A stretch of DNA of 64,000 nucleotides, from contig JACRBT010000011.1 of the NCBI GenBank assembly GCA_016234445.1, positions 1-64,000 on the forward strand. Reading direction: 5' to 3'. The position numbers and the translations under genes were made by a program. The notes below the pieces were generated by a model. The model made no database searches and was not told the DNA's origin. It worked only from the letters and a program-made list of their open reading frames with translations. This document shows, piece after piece, positions 24,731-32,994 of the stretch; position 1 is the first letter of the stretch; each line of letters starts with the position of its first letter. The stretch is from Chloroflexota bacterium (GTDB lineage: Bacteria > Chloroflexota > Dehalococcoidia > Tepidiformales > Tepidiformaceae).

Positions 24731-27001
24731 ATGAAGCCGGAAGAGTGCCTTGCGGTCCACAGCGGGAAGACGCGCGTCGATGGGCTCGATGGCCCGGTCA
24801 CCATTGTCCGTGACCGTTGGGGCATCCCCCACATCCGCGCCGGGACGACGCACGACGCGTTCTTCGCCCAGGGGTTCTGCATGGCCCAGGACCGGGCCTG
24901 GCAGATCGAGTTGATCCGCCAGATGGCCCACGGGCGCGCCGCCGGCCTGCTCAACCGGGGGCTGCTGGGGCTGGACATCCAGAACCGGAAGCTCGGCTTC
25001 GGGCGGCTGGCGGAGACGGAGTGGGCGCACCAGGGGGCGGAAGCCCGGACGGTCCTGGAGGCATACGCCGCCGGGGTCAACGCTGCCATCCGGACGCAGC
25101 CGGTCCCCTTCGAATTTCGCGCCATCGGCCACGAGATGCAGCCATGGTCGCCCGTGGATTCGCTGGCGATCATCAAGCTGGTGAACAGCGGCCAGCAGTG
25201 GGCCTCGAAGCTGAAGTTCGGCCAGGTGGCGGCAACGCTCGGGGCCGAGGCCCTGAACGCTCTCATCCCGGAGGTGCCGCCCGGCGCGGCGCTCATCGTG
25301 CCCTCGGGGGCGCGCTGGGCGGGCGAGCAGCACCCCTTCCGGGAGGACATCGCCCGGGCGATGGGCGAACCCGACGGCCCGGTGGCCAGCGGTGGCGGCT
25401 CGAACTGCTGGGTCATCCACGGCTCCCGTACCGAAAGTGGGGCGCCACTGGTCGCGGGCGATCCCCACCTCCAGATGACCCTGCCGGGCCAGTGGTACGT
25501 CGTCCACATGGAGTGCCCGGAGTTCACCGCGGCCGGCCCCTGCAACCCCGGCTACCCGGGGCCTGTCTTCTACGGCCACAACACCAAGGTCGCCTGGACC
25601 ATGACCCACGCCCAGGGCGACCGCTGGGACCTCTACCGCGAGCGCATCCGCCCTGGCGCGGACGGCCCCGAGGCGCTTTTCCGGGGCGAGTGGGCGCCGC
25701 TGACAAGGCTGGACGAGCGGTTCGAGGTCCGCGGCGGTGAGGCCGTGAGCGCGCCCGTGTGGTTGACCCGCCACGGCCCCGTGATCTTCGGCGACCCCAC
25801 GTGCGATGAGGAAGTGATCGCCGCCCGCTGGGGCCTGGCCGAGCCCGCTCACGACACGGAGGCGATGCTGGCGATGCTGCGCGCTTCGTCCGCCGCGGAG
25901 GCGCGCGCCGCCCTCCGGCGGTACGACTCCGTGAGCGGCAACTACTGCTTCGCCGACACGAAGGGCGACATCGGCTACCAGTACACCGGCCGGATCCCGA
26001 AGCGCCCGGCCTGGCTGGTCCCCGTGCCCGGCTGGACCGGTGAGCACGAATGGGACGGCTCAGTCGCGAAGGCCGATCTCCCCGCCGAGGACAACCCGGC
26101 GAACGGCTACCTCCTGACCGCGAACAACCGGACGACCAAGCCGGACTACCCCCACTACCTCACCTACATGGCAACTCGCTTCCGCGCCGACCGGCTGCGG
26201 GAGCTGATCGAAGCCACCGGGCGCTTCAGCGTGGACGACATGCGGCGGCTCCAGGGGGACCAGGTGAGCATCCAGGCACGGGAACAGGCCGCGAAGGTGG
26301 CAGCGGTCCCGGCGACGACCGAACGCGGCCGGGGGCTCCAGTCGCTCCTCGCCGGCTGGGACGGGCATCTCGCCGTCGAGAGCGCGGCGGCGCTGGCGCT
26401 GGAGGTGGTCTCGGAGGCGCTCCTCACCCGGACGGTGCGCGCCTATTTCGGGAAGGTCCCCCAGGCGCCGGAGACAACGCTGCTGGAGGAGCGCCGCATG
26501 CTCCACGCTGGCCTGACCTCGGGCTCATCCCTGCTGCTCGTCGAAGACGCCACCTGGGACGAGGCGGTTGACCGCGCCCTCGACGAAGCCGCCGGGACGC
26601 TGGAGGCACTCTACGGCAAGGACCCCGCCGGCTGGCGCTGGGGCGCGGCCCACGCGATCCACTGGCGCCACAACCTTGGGCGCGACGAGGCCCTCGCCCC
26701 CATCCTGAACCTGGCCCCGATGCCCGTCGGCGGCGACGGGAACAGCCCCTTCAACACCTATGCCGAGCGCGACGGGAAGGTGGCGGTGGGCGTCTCCTAT
26801 CGCCAGGTCTTCGACCTCGCGGACCTCAACGCCGCGCGCATCTGCGTCCCGCCCGGGAACTCCGGCCAGCCCGGGTCGCCGCACTACGCCGACAACGTGG
26901 ACCGCTGGCGGCAGGTGGAGTACCACCCGCTCTTCATCAACTGGGACGACATTGAGGCGAACGCGGAGGCCCGCCTCGTTCTCAGCGCCTCCCCCAGATG
27001 A
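24731..27001 (+). CDS. Penicillin acylase family protein (Ntn hydrolase, S45)
   Basis: A 756-residue precursor of the penicillin/acyl-homoserine-lactone acylase family. After the A-chain motif ITIVRDRWGIPHIRA-like region (residues about 17-36, with AQGFCMAQDRAWQIE) comes the self-cleavage site SGGGSNCWVIHGSR, whose Ser224 becomes the N-terminal nucleophile. Later parts include DPHLQMTLPG, PGYPGPVFYGHN and LTANNR. No signal peptide is evident, unlike typical periplasmic members, so it may work in the cytoplasm. It is preceded by GGAGGG and a -10-like TACCCT (24708-24713). Its 3' end overlaps the methyltransferase on the other strand by 20 bp. Confidence 0.85.
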   Translation: MKPEECLAVHSGKTRVDGLDGPVTIVRDRWGIPHIRAGTTHDAFFAQGFCMAQDRAWQIELIRQMAHGRAAGLLNRGLLGLDIQNRKLGFGRLAETEWAHQGAEARTVLEAYAAGVNAAIRTQPVPFEFRAIGHEMQPWSPVDSLAIIKLVNSGQQWASKLKFGQVAATLGAEALNALIPEVPPGAALIVPSGARWAGEQHPFREDIARAMGEPDGPVASGGGSNCWVIHGSRTESGAPLVAGDPHLQMTLPGQWYVVHMECPEFTAAGPCNPGYPGPVFYGHNTKVAWTMTHAQGDRWDLYRERIRPGADGPEALFRGEWAPLTRLDERFEVRGGEAVSAPVWLTRHGPVIFGDPTCDEEVIAARWGLAEPAHDTEAMLAMLRASSAAEARAALRRYDSVSGNYCFADTKGDIGYQYTGRIPKRPAWLVPVPGWTGEHEWDGSVAKADLPAEDNPANGYLLTANNRTTKPDYPHYLTYMATRFRADRLRELIEATGRFSVDDMRRLQGDQVSIQAREQAAKVAAVPATTERGRGLQSLLAGWDGHLAVESAAALALEVVSEALLTRTVRAYFGKVPQAPETTLLEERRMLHAGLTSGSSLLLVEDATWDEAVDRALDEAAGTLEALYGKDPAGWRWGAAHAIHWRHNLGRDEALAPILNLAPMPVGGDGNSPFNTYAERDGKVAVGVSYRQVFDLADLNAARICVPPGNSGQPGSPHYADNVDRWRQVEYHPLFINWDDIEANAEARLVLSASPR

Positions 27002-27755
27002 GGATGCGCTTGAAGCCGTAGAAGTACGGACGCGCGTCCGCCAGCTGCGGGAGGAGGGCTTCCCGGTAGCGGGCGAGGAACTGCTCGTAGACGGGCGGCG
27101 CCATTCGCTGCTGGTAGTCGGTGAGGAGGGTGCCCTTCACCCACTCGATGACGTCGTCGCGCGAGCCGAGGTGGTGGCCGTAAACCTGGAGGCGGACGCT
27201 CTGTTCGCGGAACCCCAGGCGGTCCAGGCGTTCCGCGTACCACTCCGGGGGCATCACCGGCCACTGGCGCCGGTAGCCCTGCATCTCACTGAAGAACGGT
27301 TCTTCCCCTGCCAGGGCGAAGGCCGTGATGTGGGAGGGATGGTCGTGGTTCGCGGGCATCTGGACGGCGAGTTGGCCGCCTTCGCCGAGGCCCGCCGCCA
27401 GCCGGTCGAAGAGCCGCTCGTGGTCAGGGACCCATTGCAGCGCCGCGTTCGAAAAGACCAGGTCGAGCGGTGACCGGGGGGCGAAGCGGAGGATGGTCCC
27501 GAGCTTGAAGCGGAGGCCCTTGCCCGCGAACCCGGCCGTGCGCTCGAGCATCGTTTCCGAGTTGTCGACGCCGGTGGTGCTGCGGGCGCCGGTGTGTTCG
27601 TGGAGCAGCTTCGTGAGTTCCCCAGTGCCGCAGCCGAGGTCCACCGCGCGCCCGCCGGGTATCGGCTGGACGAGGGCAAGGAGGTCGAAGAACGGCTGGC
27701 TGCGTTCGTTGCGGAACTTGTGGTACTGGTCCGGGTTCCAGGGGCTGCTCGACAT
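26982..27755 (-). CDS. SAM-dependent methyltransferase, trans-aconitate methyltransferase-like
   Basis: A 257-residue class I methyltransferase. It opens with WNPDQYHKFRNERSQPFFDLLAL, then has motif I AVDLGCGTGELTKLL and DLVFSNAALQWVPDH, closely resembling trans-aconitate 2-methyltransferase (Tam). The C-terminal DARPYFYGFKRILIW also fits. The true substrate is uncertain. ATG 27755; the in-frame extension upstream overlaps the CoA-transferase and is not coding. The start lies 7 nt after the CoA-transferase stop, so the two are probably cotranscribed. Confidence 0.8.
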   Translation of the reverse strand: MSSSPWNPDQYHKFRNERSQPFFDLLALVQPIPGGRAVDLGCGTGELTKLLHEHTGARSTTGVDNSETMLERTAGFAGKGLRFKLGTILRFAPRSPLDLVFSNAALQWVPDHERLFDRLAAGLGEGGQLAVQMPANHDHPSHITAFALAGEEPFFSEMQGYRRQWPVMPPEWYAERLDRLGFREQSVRLQVYGHHLGSRDDVIEWVKGTLLTDYQQRMAPPVYEQFLARYREALLPQLADARPYFYGFKRILIWGRR

Positions 27756-27762
27756 GGCGCTC

Positions 27763-28968
27763 CTACTTGATGATGGCGTGCGCGCGCAGGTGTTCGACTT
27801 CGGTGGGGAGCATGTCGAGCCATTCGCGGAGCACGCCGGTGGTGTCGCCGCCGTGTTCGGGCATCGGCGCGCCGACCACCGTGGGCGTCCCGGAGAGGTG
27901 CATGGGAGAGTTCGGCAGCTTGAGCGTCCCGGGCTTTCCGTAGGGCAGGGGGACGTCGACGAGCATCTTCCGGGCGGCGACGTGGGGGTCGTCGAAGAGG
28001 TCGGCGACGGTGTTGACCTTCCCGATTGCGCAGACGTTGGCGGGCTCGATGATGGCGAACCACTCGTCTGTCGTCCGTGCCGCGAGCGCCTCGTGGAGGG
28101 CGTCTTCGAGCGCGTCGATGTTCTCAAGCCGCAACCGGTTTGTGGCGAAGCGGGGGTCGACGATCATGTCGTCGCGACCGATCAGGGCGCAGAAGAGCTC
28201 CCATTCCTTGACGTTGGCGATGACGATGAAGCCGTCGGCGGTGGGGAAGGGGCCGAAGGGCGCGAGGAGGGCGTGGCGGCTGCCCTGGCGGGTGGGGTCT
28301 TCGTTGAAGGCGGAGTGACGGACGATCGCGTTCTCGCAGAGCGCCATCTGGGCCTCCATCAGGGCGACGTCGAGGAGCTGGCCCTTGCCGGTGAGGTCGC
28401 GGGCGCGGAGGGCGGCGAGGATGCCGAGGGCGAGGTAGAGCCCGCCGACCATGTCGCCAATGCTGACACCGATGCGCGTGGGTGGGCCCCCGGCGGCGCC
28501 GTTCATGCTCATCGTCCCGCCCATCGCCTGGGCGACGGCATCGACGGCGGCCATCGAGGAATAGGGGCCCGTCTGGCCGAAGCCGCTGAGGGCCGCGTAG
28601 ATCAGCCGCGGGTTCTCCGCCCGGAGGGCCTTGTAGCCGAGGCCGAGGCGGTCCATGGTCCCCGGACGGAAGTTCTCGGTGACGACGTCGGCATGGCGGG
28701 CGAGGCGCTTGACGAGGTCCTTGCCCTCGTCCGCCTTCAGGTCGATACAGATACCGCGCTTGCCGCGGTTGGGGCTGAAGAAGAACGTCGAGACGCCCTC
28801 GTAGTAGGGGCCGAAGCCGCGGAGCTTCTCGTCGGTCTCCGGGTATTCCACCTTGACGACTTCGGCGCCGAGGTCGGCGAGCTGCATGGTGGCGAAGGGG
28901 CCGGCAAGCGCCCAGGTGAAGTCGAGGACGCGGATGCCGGAGAGGGCGGGGGGTTGGGGTTGGGTCAC
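27763..28968 (-). CDS. CaiB/BaiF family CoA-transferase (family III)
   Basis: A 401-residue family III CoA-transferase. N-terminal GIRVLDFTWALAGPFATMQLADLGAEVVKVE is diagnostic, as are NRGKRGICIDLKADEGKDL, VTENFRPGTMDRLGLGY and SGFGQTGPY. The catalytic aspartate is expected in ISIGDMVGG-like GVSIGDMVGGLY. It moves CoA between organic acids such as succinyl-CoA and an acyl acceptor; the acids are not predictable. The GTG start (28968) is 6 nt after TACCAT with no Shine-Dalgarno, indicating a leaderless mRNA. A heptamer repeat array begins at the -10 box. Confidence 0.9.
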   Translation of the reverse strand: MTQPQPPALSGIRVLDFTWALAGPFATMQLADLGAEVVKVEYPETDEKLRGFGPYYEGVSTFFFSPNRGKRGICIDLKADEGKDLVKRLARHADVVTENFRPGTMDRLGLGYKALRAENPRLIYAALSGFGQTGPYSSMAAVDAVAQAMGGTMSMNGAAGGPPTRIGVSIGDMVGGLYLALGILAALRARDLTGKGQLLDVALMEAQMALCENAIVRHSAFNEDPTRQGSRHALLAPFGPFPTADGFIVIANVKEWELFCALIGRDDMIVDPRFATNRLRLENIDALEDALHEALAARTTDEWFAIIEPANVCAIGKVNTVADLFDDPHVAARKMLVDVPLPYGKPGTLKLPNSPMHLSGTPTVVGAPMPEHGGDTTGVLREWLDMLPTEVEHLRAHAIIK

Positions 28969-28974
28969 CCCCGT

Positions 28975-28980
28975 ATGGTA
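28975..28980 (-). promoter_or_regulatory. -10 box TACCAT, 6 nt before the CoA-transferase GTG
   Basis: Minus-strand TACCAT followed by 6 nt and the GTG start codon fits the leaderless pattern seen at other genes here. The region where a -35 box would lie falls inside the heptanucleotide array (28981-29070), and no -35 consensus is recognisable. Confidence 0.5.
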
Positions 28981-29070
28981 CCGAGTTCCGGGTCCCGACG
29001 GCGAGGTCCGAGGCCCGAGGCCCTAGTTCCGAGTCCCGAGAGCCGAGAGCCGAAAGCCGAAAGCCGGACA
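28981..29070. repeat. Heptanucleotide tandem repeat array (consensus CCGAGNN, 13 units)
   Basis: Thirteen units in register fill 90 bp: CCGAGTT, CCGGGTC, CCGACGG, CGAGGT (one base short), CCGAGGC twice, CCTAGTT, CCGAGTC, CCGAGAG twice, CCGAAAG twice, CCGGACA. The array fills nearly the whole gap between the CoA-transferase promoter and the end of the crotonase gene (stop at 29078). Neighbouring identical units suggest growth by slippage or unequal exchange. Function unknown. Confidence 0.85.
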
Positions 29071-29077
29071 GCCCCCG

Positions 29078-29845
29078 TCAGCGGCCCTTAAACTTCGGCG
29101 GACGCTTTTCGGCGAAGGCTCGGGCCCCCTCGGCGGCGTCTTCGGTCGTCATCAGCTCCGCGTACTTCCGGGCTTCGGCACGAAGGCTGTCGTGGAAGTG
29201 CATGTCAAGGCCGCCCTCGTACATCAGCTGCTTCATCGCCCGCACGGCGAGGGGTCCGTTCTCGGCCAGCTTCGCGGCCCATTCGAGGGAGGCGTCGAGG
29301 GCCTGGCCTTCGTCGACCAACCGGTTCACGAGGCCGGTGCGGTGGGCCTCCTCGGCGTCGATCCGTTCGCCGAAAAGCACCATCTCCATCGCCTTGCCGA
29401 AAGGGATGTAGCGGGCGAGGCGCTGGGTCTGTCCCCCGCCGGCGACGATCCCGCGCTTGGCGGCCATCGTCCCGAAGGTGGCGTTGCGGGCGGCGACGCG
29501 AAGGTCGCAGCCAAGCGCGAGGCCGAAGCCGGCGGCCAGGCAGTGGCCGTTGACGGCGGCGATGACCGGCTTCCAGATGCCGTCTGGGGTCAGGCGGCTC
29601 TCGCTCCGGCGCTGGCTCCAGTCGTTACCCGAATCCTGGACGCTTTTCACGAGGTCGCGCCCCGCGCAAAAGGCTTTCGTCCCGGCGCCGGTGACGATGG
29701 CGACGAGGAGGGAGTCGTCGTGTTCGAATTCGTTCCAGGCGGCGCCGAGGTCCCAGAACATCTGGGGATCGATGGCGTTCATCGCCTCCGGTCGGTTCAG
29801 GGTGATGACGAAGGTGGAGCCGTTGCGCGCGGTATCGATGGGCAT
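29078..29845 (-). CDS. Enoyl-CoA hydratase/isomerase (crotonase) family protein
   Basis: A 255-residue crotonase with ITLNRPEAMNAIDPQMF, AFCAGRDLVKSV and IAAVNGHCLAAGFGLALGCDLRVA, followed by FGTMAAKRGIVAGGGQTQRLARYIP. The second acidic residue of classical hydratases is replaced (RGIVAGGG), so it may be an isomerase or ligase-type crotonase. TACACT lies 6 nt before ATG 29845 with no ribosome binding site (leaderless). The CoA-transferase and methyltransferase follow on the same strand after the repeat array. Confidence 0.86.
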   Translation of the reverse strand: MPIDTARNGSTFVITLNRPEAMNAIDPQMFWDLGAAWNEFEHDDSLLVAIVTGAGTKAFCAGRDLVKSVQDSGNDWSQRRSESRLTPDGIWKPVIAAVNGHCLAAGFGLALGCDLRVAARNATFGTMAAKRGIVAGGGQTQRLARYIPFGKAMEMVLFGERIDAEEAHRTGLVNRLVDEGQALDASLEWAAKLAENGPLAVRAMKQLMYEGGLDMHFHDSLRAEARKYAELMTTEDAAEGARAFAEKRPPKFKGR

Positions 29846-29851
29846 GGGCGC

Positions 29852-29857
29852 AGTGTA
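29852..29857 (-). promoter_or_regulatory. -10 box TACACT, 6 nt before the crotonase ATG
   Basis: The box and spacing are identical to those of sufR (TACACT, 6 nt, ATG) on the same strand. There is no purine-rich Shine-Dalgarno in between. It supports leaderless transcription of the gene. Confidence 0.5.
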
Positions 29858-29878
29858 CGGGACGGCGGCGGCGAAGGG

Positions 29879-30649
29879 TCAGCCGGTGCCCGCTGCGTCG
29901 AGTGCCGCCAGGAGCTTCGCCTTAAGGGCCACGAAGTCCGGCGATGTCACGATGCTGCCTTCCCGGGGGCGCGCGAAGGGGACGGGCACGTGGGCCACCA
30001 TCTTCCCCGGACGGGGGCTCATCACGGAGACGGTGTCCGAAAGGAACAGGGCCTCCTCCACGTCGTGGGTGATGAGGAGGACCGTGCGGCGGTCGGCCAG
30101 CCAGACGTCCTGGAGCCAGCGGTGCATTTCGCGGCGGGTGATGGCGTCGAGGGCGCCGAACGGTTCGTCCAGGAGGAGCGCCCCGGCGGGGAGGAGGAAC
30201 GTCCGCAGGAGCGCGAGCCGCTGGCGCATGCCGCCGCTGAGCTGGGACGGCCAGGCCTTTTCGAAGCCAGCCAGGCCGAACGGCTCGAACAGTGCTCGCG
30301 CCCGTTGCCTTGCTTCCGCGTGGGAGATGCCCGCGACCTCGGCGCCGAGGGTGGCGTTTGCGAGCGCCCTTCGCCACGGCAGGAGGAGGTCCTTCTGGGG
30401 CATGTAGGCGCTCCGGCCGGGGGCGCCAATCACGGTCTCGCCGTCGATGGTGGCCTCGCCGGCCCCGGGGATCAGCAGTCCGGCGAGGATGCGCAGAAGG
30501 GTGCTCTTGCCGCACCCGCTGGGCCCGACGACGGTCGCGAAGGTCCCACCGGGCACCGCAAGGTCGACCCCGTCGAGGGCCTGGACGTCCCCGGCTGCGC
30601 CACTGAAGGTGTGGCGCAGCCCGTGGACGTCGATGCCGCCGCCTGTCAC
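29879..30649 (-). CDS. thiZ: ABC transporter ATP-binding protein (thiamine-precursor uptake, ThiZ-like)
   Basis: A 256-residue ATPase of the nitrate/sulfonate/taurine (SsuB/TauB) family: Walker A VVGPSGCGKST, Q-loop MPQKDLLLPW, signature QLSGGMRQRLALLR, Walker B LLLDEPFGALD and H-loop LLITHDVEEAL. Because it lies in an operon led by a TPP riboswitch with an NMT1/THI5-type binding protein, it most likely energises uptake of a thiamine pyrimidine precursor (ThiXYZ type). The GTG start is 4 nt after the binding-protein stop. Confidence 0.85.
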   Translation of the reverse strand: MTGGGIDVHGLRHTFSGAAGDVQALDGVDLAVPGGTFATVVGPSGCGKSTLLRILAGLLIPGAGEATIDGETVIGAPGRSAYMPQKDLLLPWRRALANATLGAEVAGISHAEARQRARALFEPFGLAGFEKAWPSQLSGGMRQRLALLRTFLLPAGALLLDEPFGALDAITRREMHRWLQDVWLADRRTVLLITHDVEEALFLSDTVSVMSPRPGKMVAHVPVPFARPREGSIVTSPDFVALKAKLLAALDAAGTG

Positions 30650-30653
30650 GCGG

Positions 30654-31640
30654 TCAGGGCTTGGGGAGGTAGTCGTTGGTATAGGCCTTGCTCACATCGA
30701 CCTGCTTGTCGGTCAGCTTCGCGTCGCGGAGGAACTTCTCGAAGTTTACCCAGATGTTGGCGTCCTGGAGACCCCACCGGCGGCCGGAGTCCATGTACTT
30801 CGTCGTGTGGTAGGCCTGGCTCAGCTTCACGAGCTTCTCGTCGAGTTCTGGGGCGCCCTTGAGGAGTGCGGCGGCGGCGGCGTCCGGGTTCTTGATCGCC
30901 TCGTCGTAGCCGCGGGTCGTGGCTTCGAGGAACTTCCGGACGGTGTCCGGATGGTCCTTCAGCATCTTCTCGCTGGTGATGAGCAGGGGCGTGTACCAGT
31001 CGGGGATGCAGTTCAGGTAGTCGGTGAACTTGATCGAACTCACCGGCTTGTTCTCGACCTGGTTGTAGCGGATCGCGTCCCAGCCTTCGAAGACCCAGAC
31101 GAAGTCGAACTGGTTCGCCTCCATGCCGGCGAGGTAGTCGATGTTGCCGACTTCGACGAACTTAACCTTCTCGGGGTCACCGCCGTCGCACTTCACGAGT
31201 TGCCTGATCAGCGCCGTCTCGAGGGCGCCGCCGAAGCCGCCGTAGGTCTTGCCGGCCAGGTCTTTGGGGCGGGTGATCCCTTCGCCTTTGAGGGCGATGA
31301 GGCTGGAGTCGTTGTGCTGCTTGATCGCGGCGATCGAGACGATCGGGACGCCCTCCGCGCGGGCGGGGATGACGGCCTCCTGGATTGACACGCCGAAGTC
31401 GGCCTTCCCGGCGGCGACGACGGCTTCGACGCCCCCGGCCGCCGGTTCGACGATGGTCACGTCGAGGCCGGCGTCGCGGTACCAGCCCTTCTCCTTTGCC
31501 AGGTAGATGCCCGAGTGGTGGGTGTTCGGGGTCCAGTCGAGCATGACGGTGACTTTGGTGAGGCCGCCGTCGTCGTCGCCGCCACAGGCAGCGAGACCGA
31601 GGGCAAGGGTCGCGAACAGGAAGAGGGCGAGACGTTTCAT
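30654..31640 (-). CDS. thiY: ABC transporter substrate-binding lipoprotein, NMT1/THI5-like (ThiY-like)
   Basis: A 328-residue lipoprotein. The signal peptide ends in lipobox LAAC (about residue 19), followed by GGDDDGG. The mature protein begins TKVTVMLDWTPNTHHSGIYLAKEKGWY, the classic NMT1/THI5-like opening of formyl-aminopyrimidine/HMP-binding proteins. Ligand assignment rests on family and TPP riboswitch context. ATG 31640 overlaps the permease stop (ATGA); the long upstream in-frame opening lies within the permease gene. Confidence 0.88.
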   Translation of the reverse strand: MKRLALFLFATLALGLAACGGDDDGGLTKVTVMLDWTPNTHHSGIYLAKEKGWYRDAGLDVTIVEPAAGGVEAVVAAGKADFGVSIQEAVIPARAEGVPIVSIAAIKQHNDSSLIALKGEGITRPKDLAGKTYGGFGGALETALIRQLVKCDGGDPEKVKFVEVGNIDYLAGMEANQFDFVWVFEGWDAIRYNQVENKPVSSIKFTDYLNCIPDWYTPLLITSEKMLKDHPDTVRKFLEATTRGYDEAIKNPDAAAAALLKGAPELDEKLVKLSQAYHTTKYMDSGRRWGLQDANIWVNFEKFLRDAKLTDKQVDVSKAYTNDYLPKP

Positions 31641-32437
31641 TGGTGTTCCTCCGTCTTGGTGACGTACATCCAGGGAGACGCAAGGCGGGCGAGGACTTCG
31701 ACCGCGGCGAAGAGGACAATGCTCATCAGGGCGATGAGGACGATGCCGACGAAAACGCGGTCGGTGCGGAAGGCCGTTTGTGACCGCGTGATGAAGATGC
31801 CGAGCCCGGAACTGGCGCCCATCCATTCGCCGATGACCGCGCCGACCACCGAATAGGCGGCGGCAATACGGAGCCCGGAGAAGAAGGCGGGCGTGGCCCA
31901 GGGGATGAGGACGTGGCGGAGCACCTGCAGCCGGTTTGCCCCCATCGAGCGGACAAGGTCGACCATCTCGCGGTCGGCGCCGGTGAGGCCTTCGACCGTG
32001 GAGACGACGATGGGGAAGAAGCCGACGAGGGCGACGACGACGATCTTCGGGGTCATGCCGAATCCGAAGCCGACGATCAAGATCGGGGCGAGGACGACCA
32101 TGGGGATGGTCTGGCTGACCACGAGGAGCGGGTAGAGAACCCTCCGGACGAGGGGCACCGTCGCCATGATCGCCGCGAGGGCGACACCGACGACGGCCGC
32201 CCAGGCGAGGCCGTAGACGGCTTCGGTGCTGGTCGTGCGAAGGTGGCCGGGCAACGTCCCCCGGATTTCGAGGAACGCGCGCCAGATCCGGCTGGGGGCG
32301 GGCAAAACGTAGGGCTTCGTGTCGAAGACGCGAATCCACGCCTCCCACCCCGCGACCAGCAGGGCGAGGAGAACGATCGCCGGGAGATACCGCCCGGCCA
32401 CGCCAAGGCTTTGCCGGACCAGCGGCGGCGGCTTCAT
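31637..32437 (-). CDS. thiX: ABC transporter permease (thiamine-precursor uptake, ThiX-like)
   Basis: A 266-residue SsuC/TauC-type permease with five to six helices. It has VLPAPSRIWRAFLE near the N-terminus and the EAA loop DLVRSMGANRLQVLRHVLIPWATP. It pairs with the ThiY-like lipoprotein (4-nt overlap) and the ThiZ-like ATPase. Its start lies 1 nt after the stop of the MTH1187-type gene. Confidence 0.87.
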   Translation of the reverse strand: MKPPPLVRQSLGVAGRYLPAIVLLALLVAGWEAWIRVFDTKPYVLPAPSRIWRAFLEIRGTLPGHLRTTSTEAVYGLAWAAVVGVALAAIMATVPLVRRVLYPLLVVSQTIPMVVLAPILIVGFGFGMTPKIVVVALVGFFPIVVSTVEGLTGADREMVDLVRSMGANRLQVLRHVLIPWATPAFFSGLRIAAAYSVVGAVIGEWMGASSGLGIFITRSQTAFRTDRVFVGIVLIALMSIVLFAAVEVLARLASPWMYVTKTEEHQ

Positions 32438-32438
32438 C

Positions 32439-32735
32439 CTAGTGGCGGAAGTCGCCGGTGAGGCTGCCGATGGTTGGCTGGTTCGCCGGCAGCCGCGCCT
32501 GTTCGACCTTGATCACCGAAACCGCGGCGTTGGCGCCGGCTTCGAGGCAGGCTTCGTGGACGCGGCGGACGAGCGGCCAGAGGTCGTCGGGTTCGCCTTC
32601 GATGGTGGTGCCGAGGGCGCCAACTTCGTAGTGGAGCCCCGACTGCTGGATGACGGCGATGGCCGCATCGATGTGGCGATAGCGGCGTTCGGCGTCCCCC
32701 GGCGGGAACGGGAGGCACTGGATTTCGACGATCAT
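32439..32735 (-). CDS. MTH1187/YkoF-type thiamine-binding protein
   Basis: A 98-residue ferredoxin-like-fold protein of the MTH1187 (DUF77) family, which binds thiamine or precursors in the cytoplasm. It shows PPGDAERRYRHIDAAIAVIQQSGLHYEVGALGTTIEG and a C-terminal strand VSVIKVEQAR. It is first in the operon after the TPP riboswitch, as in many thiamine loci. ATG 32735 is chosen; the open frame upstream extends through the riboswitch and terminator and cannot be coding. Confidence 0.85.
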   Translation of the reverse strand: MIVEIQCLPFPPGDAERRYRHIDAAIAVIQQSGLHYEVGALGTTIEGEPDDLWPLVRRVHEACLEAGANAAVSVIKVEQARLPANQPTIGSLTGDFRH

Positions 32736-32832
32736 TGAAGACCCTCCGGCGGACAGAATTTCGGACAGCGTGGAGCGTGCAGGGTCGGCCTGCCTTTCCG
32801 CTGCCGGACGCCGGGGGATTCTCCGGGCCAAC

Positions 32833-32859
32833 AAAAAGGGGCCCGGAAAGCCGGACCCC
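32833..32859 (-). terminator. Rho-independent terminator downstream of the TPP aptamer (riboswitch output)
   Basis: On the minus strand, GGGGTCCGG (32859-32851) pairs with CCGGGCCCC (32846-32838), with a U-G wobble and a CTTT loop, followed by TTTTT (32837-32833). Its position between the aptamer and the first start codon makes it the likely TPP-dependent transcription attenuator. Confidence 0.85.
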
Positions 32860-32891
32860 ACGTGAGCTGTGTCTGTGTCTCTCGTGGTTCC

Positions 32892-32967
32892 GATCGCTTT
32901 CCTACGCACGCATGACCGTGGTCAGGTTCAAGGGGACTGTCTCAGCCCGAAGGCACCCCCAGCGATC
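32892..32967 (-). ncRNA. TPP riboswitch (THI element)
   Basis: The minus strand shows the conserved blocks of the thiamine pyrophosphate aptamer: GGGGGTGCC, GGGCTGAGA, CCCTTGAACCTGA and GCGTAGGAAA. P1 closes by GATCGCT (32967-32961) pairing with AGCGATC (32898-32892). The terminator at 32833-32859 provides an expression platform, so TPP should switch off the four-gene thiamine transport operon. Confidence 0.96.
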
Positions 32968-32994
32968 CCGAACAGCTATTGAGTTGTCATGGTC

